From JALQUL01 sp964556425 (lineage in GTDB: Bacteria; Pseudomonadota; Gammaproteobacteria; Burkholderiales; Burkholderiaceae_C): a stretch of 16,335 bases of DNA. The stretch is from contig CAZKWC010000068.1 of the NCBI GenBank assembly GCA_964556425.1, positions 1 through 16,335 of the forward strand. The letters are read 5' to 3'. The notes below the pieces were generated by a model that saw only the letters and a program-made list of their open reading frames with translations, was not told the origin of the DNA and searched no databases. The translations under genes were made by a program, and so were the position numbers. How positions within the stretch are numbered: the stretch's first letter is position 1; every line of letters starts with the position of its first letter. This document shows, in pieces, positions 1 through 5,293 of the stretch.

Positions 1-1
1 T

Positions 2-2092
2 GAAACTGCTTTTTATTTTAACCAGCGCTTTAAGGCTTTAAGGGGCTTAATTAATTTTGCCAATGATATTGGTTGGTTTGAATTAAACCTACAGTATCAA
101 TTAAAAAATTCTAATCAGCTGGTTTCACAACGAATAATGTTTCAGGTGTTTCCCACTAAAATGGATTGGGATGCAGACCTTACCGCTATTTATAAAACCA
201 TAGACCAAGTTTACCCTTTGTGGCGGTTTTCATTTGCGAAGCGTACGAGTCAGCAATTGGGCAGAAGTCATGTACCGCATACAAAATTTCCCTTGCTGTG
301 GGTAGAAAACTATATATCTTTAAAGCAGCGTCTAGAGCAGGGCATAAAGCTAGTTTTAAACTCACCGCATGCAAGGCTATTGCAGCAGACTAAGGTGACT
401 TCTATTCATCGCTTAAAAGGCCGTTTAAGCCCTAGCCTAGAGGCAAAGGTGGCAAATCATTTAAGTACGGGCCAGTATCATCACAAATATCAAGTAAACA
501 CCAAAAAGCTTTCGGTTAACACACCAGAAAATCAGTTCATTAAAATGGTGGCTAAAACCTGCCATCAAGAATTGTCAAAAGTTATTCAGTTTGCTAATTT
601 TTATAAAACGCTACCACCCGATAATCAAGTGGTGTCTGAATCATTTTTTAAGTATTTAAACACCCTTCAGCAACCTCTTCAGTTATTGCTACAAAATTCA
701 TTTTTAACAGAGGTAGATGACTTTGCTGGGCTCAGTAACGAGTCTTTAGTCTTGCATCAAAAAGCAGGTTATTCCGAGGTTTATAAAGTTTGGCAAGAGT
801 TAAAACTCTATTTGGGTGTGCTAGGTGATAAAGCTAACGTGTCAATGAAAAACATTGCAGAGCTCTATGAGGTTTGGTGTTTTTTAGAAATCAAAACTAT
901 CTTAGAAAATCAATTGGGTTTTGTGTGTGTTAATTCTGAATTAGTGAATTTATCACCAACTGGTCTAGAACTTAATTTACCTAGTAGTAAAGCTTCGGCC
1001 TTTCACTTACGCAGGCCTTCTGATGAGCTTGAAGTGACGATGAGTCATGAACCAAGTTTTAATAAGTCTAATTCACATGAAGAGGGCGGTATTTACTCTT
1101 GGACCTTAAAACAAAAGCCAGATATTTTTATTGAAATTAAATATAAAAATCAAGTTGCGGCAAGATGGATTTTTGATGCCAAGTATCGAATCAATACAAT
1201 GCCAGAGGCGGCATCTGCGCCAATAGATTTAGCTCCAGATGATGCTATTAATCAAATGCACCGCTACCGCGATGCACTTTTTCATGTTGATCAAAACAAA
1301 ACTGAAATAGATCAAGCTACCGCAAAAAGTAGGCCTGTTTTAGCTGCTTTTGTATTGTACCCTGCATGGGTAAATGAAGATGATTTAAAGCCAACACAAA
1401 ACCCCTATCACTCGGGAATTGAGCAAGTTGGAATTGGTGCGTTCCCTTTTTTACCTGGTCGAAATAATAGTTGGCTAGTTAATTATTTCATTCAACATCT
1501 AGGACTAGATCAAAAACCACAACTTAAACCTAATGAAGTGGTCTATCCAACTGCCAATCCAGATCATTTTTCATTAGAAGAGCCAGCTCGTATTGCGTAC
1601 ACTGGATTAAAGATTCATCGTTATGAAGATTTAACATTGCTGGCCAATATGCGTCAAATTACGTCTAAAGATGAAAACTATGTAAATAGTTTTGCTAATG
1701 GTACAGCTCGGTACTATCACACCCCAGTTAAAACCTTAAAAAACCGTTTAATTCCGCATCATTTAATTTTTGAAACTCGTTTTCTTGCTTTAGCTGCTCC
1801 AATCAACAAGCAGTTGTCCTCTTCGCTTTCGGTGAAATTTATATACAAAGTGCTGAAAGTCTCGCAAAAAAGGCGTTGTGATTTAACCTTAGAACAAGCC
1901 GGTACTACCAGTAATAAAAATGACTTGTATTGGTTATTTGAGTTGGGCGAGGCAAGACAAATACAACCAGCTTTAGGCTGTACTGCAAATGCAGGTTTTG
2001 TTATTTTTATGACGACTGCCTTAGAGCTTTTAGCTGGTAAAAAAACTTGGCCTCAGTTGTTTGCGGATAGGGTTTATAAGAATTCGTTATGA
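2..2092 (+). CDS. DUF2357 / PD-(D/E)XK nuclease-like protein (McrC-like partner of a McrB GTPase), 5' end missing
   Basis: The reading frame is open from base 2 to the TGA at 2090-2092 (696 codons in the window), so the gene starts outside the window; the ATG at 137 is internal. The first ~90 in-window codons, including FQVFPTKMDWDADLTAIY, look like DUF2357. Further on, IAELYEVWCFLEIK (about 856-897) and then PDIFIEI (from 1118) and FDAKYRI (Asp-Ala-Lys at 1175-1183) match the PDDEXK_7 layout, with an acidic residue followed by the DAK catalytic core. In this family the protein is the nuclease or effector partner of a McrB-like AAA+ GTPase, usually encoded just upstream, in methylation-dependent or other anti-phage restriction; that partner would lie off the left edge. 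Family assignment is from motifs remembered, not a search. The frame is intact with no stop, so the gene looks functional apart from the window cut. Confidence 0.8.
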   Translation, partial: ETAFYFNQRFKALRGLINFANDIGWFELNLQYQLKNSNQLVSQRIMFQVFPTKMDWDADLTAIYKTIDQVYPLWRFSFAKRTSQQLGRSHVPHTKFPLLWVENYISLKQRLEQGIKLVLNSPHARLLQQTKVTSIHRLKGRLSPSLEAKVANHLSTGQYHHKYQVNTKKLSVNTPENQFIKMVAKTCHQELSKVIQFANFYKTLPPDNQVVSESFFKYLNTLQQPLQLLLQNSFLTEVDDFAGLSNESLVLHQKAGYSEVYKVWQELKLYLGVLGDKANVSMKNIAELYEVWCFLEIKTILENQLGFVCVNSELVNLSPTGLELNLPSSKASAFHLRRPSDELEVTMSHEPSFNKSNSHEEGGIYSWTLKQKPDIFIEIKYKNQVAARWIFDAKYRINTMPEAASAPIDLAPDDAINQMHRYRDALFHVDQNKTEIDQATAKSRPVLAAFVLYPAWVNEDDLKPTQNPYHSGIEQVGIGAFPFLPGRNNSWLVNYFIQHLGLDQKPQLKPNEVVYPTANPDHFSLEEPARIAYTGLKIHRYEDLTLLANMRQITSKDENYVNSFANGTARYYHTPVKTLKNRLIPHHLIFETRFLALAAPINKQLSSSLSVKFIYKVLKVSQKRRCDLTLEQAGTTSNKNDLYWLFELGEARQIQPALGCTANAGFVIFMTTALELLAGKKTWPQLFADRVYKNSL

Positions 2093-2120
2093 AATTAAAT
2101 GTGGTACTGCCAATTATCAA

Positions 2121-2164
2121 TTGACTATACCCATATTAGGTACTATCATACCCAATATGAGTAT
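2121..2164 (+). promoter_or_regulatory. Promoter and twin operator-like dyads of the HTH-nucleotidyltransferase gene
   Basis: TTGACT at 2121-2126 and TATCAT at 2144-2149 are each one base off consensus and sit exactly 17 bases apart. Two near-palindromes of the same type overlap them: TACCCATATTAGGTA (2128-2142) fills the spacer, and ATACCCAATATGAGTAT (2148-2164) covers the expected start of transcription and the ATG. Their centres are 21 bases apart, two helical turns, so both would face the same side of DNA. This suits repression by a dimeric winged-helix protein, most simply the product of the gene itself. Transcription would begin at about 2156-2157, giving a leaderless mRNA, which agrees with the lack of a ribosome binding site. 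All binding is inferred. Confidence 0.55.
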
Positions 2165-2756
2165 TTACCACGATGCACTTTTCACCAAAACCCAGCAAAG
2201 AGTTCTATCCATTTTGTTTGGACAGCCCTTTAGGTCTTTTTATGCAAACGAAATCATACGCTTAGCCAATTGTGGTGCGGGTGCTGTGCAGCGTGAGTTA
2301 GAAAAACTGTTGGCTAGTCAGCTTATTACGGTTTCTAAAATTGGCAACCAAAAACATTTTCAGGCCAATGCTAACTCGCCCATTTTTAACGAATTACATC
2401 AAATAGTGCTTAAAACCTTTGGAGTCGCTGATGTGCTTAACCAAGGTTTGTTAGGGCTGTTTCCTCAAATTGAAGTAGCATTTATTTATGGCTCTGTGGC
2501 CAAGGGCCTAGAAACGGCTAATAGCGATATTGATGTAATGCTAGTAGGCAATGTTTCCAACCAAGAGGTTTTAACTGCTCTAGAGCCAGTACTAATTACT
2601 TTGGCCAGAAAAATCAATCCTACTATTTATACCCTTGAAGAAATTGCCCAAAGGTATAACAGGAGTACACCATTTGTTATGCGTGTGTTAGAGCAGCCTA
2701 AAATTTTTATTAAAGGCTCAGAAGCCCAATTCAATAAGCTGCTTCTAACGGTTTAA
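2157..2756 (+). CDS. Winged-helix DNA-binding protein with minimal nucleotidyltransferase domain
   Basis: Predicted 199 residues. The N-terminal ~75 residues form a winged helix-turn-helix (SFYANEIIRLANCGAGAVQRELEKL region, then a GNQKHF wing). The C-terminal half is a minimal nucleotidyltransferase (MNT) with G112-S113 in YGSVAKG and D124/D126 in SDIDVML, the metal-binding pair that characterises the fold. Known MNT proteins transfer nucleotides to proteins or RNA and often act in toxin-antitoxin pairs, but HTH-fused ones are mostly uncharacterised; the substrate cannot be read from sequence. The ATG at 2157 is chosen because the domain begins right after it; a TTG at 2061 would add 32 residues with no family character and overlap the preceding gene. 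No Shine-Dalgarno is present. The gene lies 64 bases after the nuclease gene and may be a regulator of that locus or an independent, self-repressed unit. Confidence 0.8.
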   Translation: MSIYHDALFTKTQQRVLSILFGQPFRSFYANEIIRLANCGAGAVQRELEKLLASQLITVSKIGNQKHFQANANSPIFNELHQIVLKTFGVADVLNQGLLGLFPQIEVAFIYGSVAKGLETANSDIDVMLVGNVSNQEVLTALEPVLITLARKINPTIYTLEEIAQRYNRSTPFVMRVLEQPKIFIKGSEAQFNKLLLTV

Positions 2757-2781
2757 TTTAAAACTCCCACCCGTTAAAACC

Positions 2782-3888
2782 TCACCCCACCCGAGCCGCC
2801 AACTTCTTGCCATACTCGGTACTTGGCTTTTCTACAAAATGATGAATAAACAAGGCAATGCCATAAACCAATACCAATGTAATGGCAGCGGCCACAAAAA
2901 AGGTAATGCCAAAATGCATCAATATTCTAATAAAGGTGTAGCCAATTAAAGAGTGCATGGCATACATAGGGTAGCTCACGTCAGCCATACGGTCTAGCCA
3001 CTTCATGGGTTTAAATTGGTTGCGCCAATAGTAGGCAGCGCTAAAGGCAATAAATGCCCATAAATAATTAAACGTAATATTAGGAAACTGAACAGCAAGT
3101 GCACTTACATACCAAGTAATCGCTACCAAGCCCATTTGTATAACTGAATAAATCAGTAGCTGTAGTGGGCTAATTTTGTTTTTAATGGTGTAATAAAAAA
3201 ATACCCCAATCATCATGTAACTGATGTACATCATTTCTACTACCAAGGTAAAAATAGCTGTGTTAATGGGGCCATTGCTAATTCTAAAAGTAATGCCTTG
3301 TACTTTCCAATTCACTAAAAAAGTAAGCAAGCCAAAGGCTAAAAACATCCATACATGGCCTTTGCGAATTAATGGAATAAACAATGCACAAAGTAGGTAG
3401 AATTTAATTTCAATGGCAAGTGTCCAATTCACTAAATCAATTGTGTTAATACCTAATAAATTAAAGAATAAAAAAGCATTAGAAACAATGGTTCCAATTC
3501 CCCAAGTAAATGGTTTATTCCAAAAAAGGCCGGCTAAGCTTATTACCAATAGGCTTAATGCCAACCCAAAAATATAGGTGGGAAATATTCTAAAAAAACG
3601 TGCCACTAAAAAACTAGGTGCGTTTAATTTTTCTAGGCTAAAGGGAATCACAAAGCCACTAATTAAAAAGAAAATAGCAACCCCAAAGGCACCAAAATTA
3701 AAATAAGGCCAGCTCGATACCAAGCTAAATGCAACAGAGGTAGGTTGCTTGAGTGGCTCAGACATGGTGTACTGTGCGACTAATTCTGGCACACTCCAAT
3801 AAACTCCAAACCAGTGCGATAAAAGAACTGCTAGTACTGCAATGCCACGCAATTGATTGGCAAAAAGGAATTTATTGGGCTTTTCCAT
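2782..3888 (-). CDS. Acyltransferase family 3 integral membrane protein (OafA/YrhL type)
   Basis: Predicted 368 residues, running in hydrophobic segments across almost the whole length (about ten membrane spans), the usual size for a stand-alone acyltransferase-3 domain. The N-terminus has the family's conserved arginine and histidine: NQLRGIAVL (R14) followed by LLSHWFG (H25). VARFFRIFPTY supplies the conserved Arg-rich loop, and the end of the protein (FVEKPSTEYGKK) matches the usual HxxxEKP-like tail. Such proteins move acetyl or similar groups onto surface sugars such as O-antigen, peptidoglycan or exported glycans at the inner membrane; the acceptor here is unknown. It is convergent with the nucleotidyltransferase gene (25-base gap, no terminator seen) and is separated from guaC upstream by a hairpin, so it is probably transcribed on its own. 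No good ribosome binding site precedes the ATG. Confidence 0.85.
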   Translation of the reverse strand: MEKPNKFLFANQLRGIAVLAVLLSHWFGVYWSVPELVAQYTMSEPLKQPTSVAFSLVSSWPYFNFGAFGVAIFFLISGFVIPFSLEKLNAPSFLVARFFRIFPTYIFGLALSLLVISLAGLFWNKPFTWGIGTIVSNAFLFFNLLGINTIDLVNWTLAIEIKFYLLCALFIPLIRKGHVWMFLAFGLLTFLVNWKVQGITFRISNGPINTAIFTLVVEMMYISYMMIGVFFYYTIKNKISPLQLLIYSVIQMGLVAITWYVSALAVQFPNITFNYLWAFIAFSAAYYWRNQFKPMKWLDRMADVSYPMYAMHSLIGYTFIRILMHFGITFFVAAAITLVLVYGIALFIHHFVEKPSTEYGKKLAARVG

Positions 3889-3919
3889 GATGGTGTGTTA
3901 TTTGAGCTTTATCGTAAAT

Positions 3920-3957
3920 AAGGCCTCTATTGTAGTGGACTACAAAAAGGCCTTTTT
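3920..3957 (-). terminator. Hairpin terminator between guaC and the acyltransferase gene
   Basis: A two-part inverted repeat: outer arms AAGGCCT (3920-3926) and AGGCCTT (3948-3954), inner arms TTGTAGT (3930-3936) and ACTACAA (3939-3945) with a GG loop. It follows the guaC stop on the minus strand, so that is its most likely use. The minus-strand tail is only ATTT, while the plus-strand side ends in five T, so the signal may work better on plus-strand or readthrough transcripts. Confidence 0.6.
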
Positions 3958-3993
3958 AAGGGTAAACAGCAGGTAATTTTGCTACGCTAGCTT

Positions 3994-4971
3994 TTACATA
4001 AACAAATGTTCACCGGCGTTATCGCCGCCTAATAAAACATAGTTCACTTTTCTAATATCTAGCAATTTAGTGCCACCCGCATAACTAATCGAACTTTGCA
4101 CATCTTGCTCCATTTCGACTAAAGTTTCGGCTAACTTGCCTTTAATAGGCTCTAAAATACGTTTACCTTCAACATGTTTGTATTCGCCCTTGTTAAAGTC
4201 ACTGGCAGAACCATAATATTCTTTAAATAGTTTGCCATCTACTTCTACGGTTTTACCTGGGCTTTCTTCATGGCCGGCTAACATAGAGCCAATCATTACC
4301 ATGGTTGCGCCAAACCTAATTGATTTAGCAATGTCACCGTGTTCTCTAATACCACCATCGGCAATAATTGGTTTGGTGGCTACTCGGGCACACCATTTAA
4401 GCGCACTTAATTGCCAACCACCAGTGCCAAAACCGGTTTTTAAACGGGTAATACAGACTTTACCTGGGCCAATACCCACTTTGGTAGCGTCTGCACCCCA
4501 GTTTTCTAGGTCAATAATGCCTTCGGGTGTACCTACATTACCAGCAATCACAAAAGTGCTAGGTAAATGCTTTTTAAGGTAGGCCAACATGTTTTTAACG
4601 CTATCGGCATGGCCGTGGGCAATGTCAATAGTGATGTAGTCGGGGGCTAGGCCTTCTTTGGCTAGGGTATCTACGATTTGGTAATCGGCTGCTTTTACAC
4701 CCAATGAAATAGAGGTGTAAACGCCAGCTTCGCGCATATCACGAACAAACTTGACATTATCAAGATCAAAACGGTGCATGACGTAAAAATAACCGTTTTG
4801 CGCCATCCATTTGCAAATGTCTTCGTTAATCACGGTTTTCATATTAGCCGGAACCACCGGAATACGGAAGCGGCGACCGCCTAGTTCAATGCCGGCATCA
4901 CATTCAGAGCGGCTTTCAACACGGCATTTGCGTGGGAGTAAGAGGACGTTGTCGTAGTCAAAAATTTCCAT
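3994..4971 (-). CDS. guaC: GMP reductase (GuaC2 type)
   Basis: Predicted 325 residues, the normal length for the bacterial type-2 GMP reductase. The enzyme converts GMP to IMP and ammonia with NADPH, in purine salvage in the cytoplasm. It has the IMPDH/GMPR barrel: VIAGNVGT at 141-148, the catalytic cysteine loop GIGPGKVCITR (Cys173), then KTGFGTGGWQLSALKWCA, which distinguishes GMP reductase from IMP dehydrogenase, the phosphate-binding IADGGIREHGDIAKSI (203-218) and MIGSMLAGHEESPG. There is no CBS domain insertion, again as in GuaC rather than GuaB. The ATG at 4971 follows a TTGGAAAAA stretch whose GGA can serve as a weak ribosome binding site. The gene is divergent from uvrD, with an unusually structured 322-base region upstream that may regulate it. 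Confidence 0.93.
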   Translation of the reverse strand: MEIFDYDNVLLLPRKCRVESRSECDAGIELGGRRFRIPVVPANMKTVINEDICKWMAQNGYFYVMHRFDLDNVKFVRDMREAGVYTSISLGVKAADYQIVDTLAKEGLAPDYITIDIAHGHADSVKNMLAYLKKHLPSTFVIAGNVGTPEGIIDLENWGADATKVGIGPGKVCITRLKTGFGTGGWQLSALKWCARVATKPIIADGGIREHGDIAKSIRFGATMVMIGSMLAGHEESPGKTVEVDGKLFKEYYGSASDFNKGEYKHVEGKRILEPIKGKLAETLVEMEQDVQSSISYAGGTKLLDIRKVNYVLLGGDNAGEHLFM

Positions 4972-5180
4972 TTTTCCAAGCTTTCAAAAAGTTGCGGAAT
5001 AACTCATTAAAAAACCCTTGGAAGCAGTTTGCTGGGTACGGCAAGCATAGAAAAAGCTCTAAGCCCGCTTTCAAAACCCCTTGCAGAGTCTGCGTTCAAG
5101 GACTGAGCGCTTGGATTGGACCCGGCCTAAAAGTGGGGTTTTGTTGTACTTAAGTTGCAAATAACTCAAAAACAAGTGCC
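4972..5180 (-). promoter_or_regulatory. Structured leader upstream of guaC with competing helices (possible attenuator or small RNA)
   Basis: Read on the minus strand, segment A (5101 to 5090, CCTTGAACGCAG) can pair with segment B (5086 to 5073, CTGCAAGGGGTTTT) or with the similar segment C (5027 to 5009, CTGCTTCCAAGG then GTTTTTT). C ends in a T-run, so A:C would resemble a terminator. The TTCCAAG of C also complements CTTGGAA at 4980-4974, which overlaps the guaC ribosome binding site. Further pairing (GCTGGGT with ACCCGGC, CAAGC with GCTTG, AAAACCC with GGGTTTT) makes a rod-like fold possible on either strand, so a separate small RNA is an alternative. I do not recognise a known riboswitch or 6S consensus. 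Purely from hand pairing. Confidence 0.35.
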
Positions 5181-5183
5181 CAC

Positions 5184-5215
5184 AAAAAACCGGGCCAACA
5201 ATGCTTGGGCCCGGT
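5184..5215 (-). terminator. Minus-strand rho-independent terminator in the guaC-uvrD gap
   Basis: Perfect 8-base arms ACCGGGCC (5189-5196) and GGCCCGGT (5208-5215), extendable inside the loop by CAA/TTG, followed on the minus strand by six T (5189-5184). The plus strand lacks a T-run. No minus-strand gene is visible upstream, since the next gene, uvrD, is on the plus strand, so it may end antisense transcription or a short RNA of under 100 bases starting near the uvrD promoter. The 5216-5293 remainder holds a dyad TAGTGA (5247-5252) / TCACTA (5267-5272) just ahead of uvrD and no convincing -35/-10 pair. Confidence 0.7.
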
Positions 5216-5293
5216 GATTGATTTTACGCTGAATTTATGGTGTTTGTAGTGAAATAATGCAACAAGTCACTATAAATCTTTCTACAATTCTGT

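Noticed and set aside
2061..2156. TTG start giving a longer nucleotidyltransferase that overlaps the nuclease gene
   Set aside because: The added 32 residues have no family character and the promoter at 2121-2149 would lie inside the frame; ATG at 2157 fits the domain boundary.
2757..2781. Terminator between the convergent nucleotidyltransferase and acyltransferase genes
   Set aside because: The 25-base gap is C/A-rich and has no inverted repeat with a T-run.
4932..5153. Plus-strand open frame across the guaC start and its leader
   Set aside because: Its first part is antisense to guaC and the rest lies in the structured gap; no ribosome binding site or recognisable protein character.
4985..5180. 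6S RNA gene or purine riboswitch
   Set aside because: A rod-like fold is possible, but I could not match the conserved 6S bubble sequence or the purine-riboswitch core, so no family name is given.
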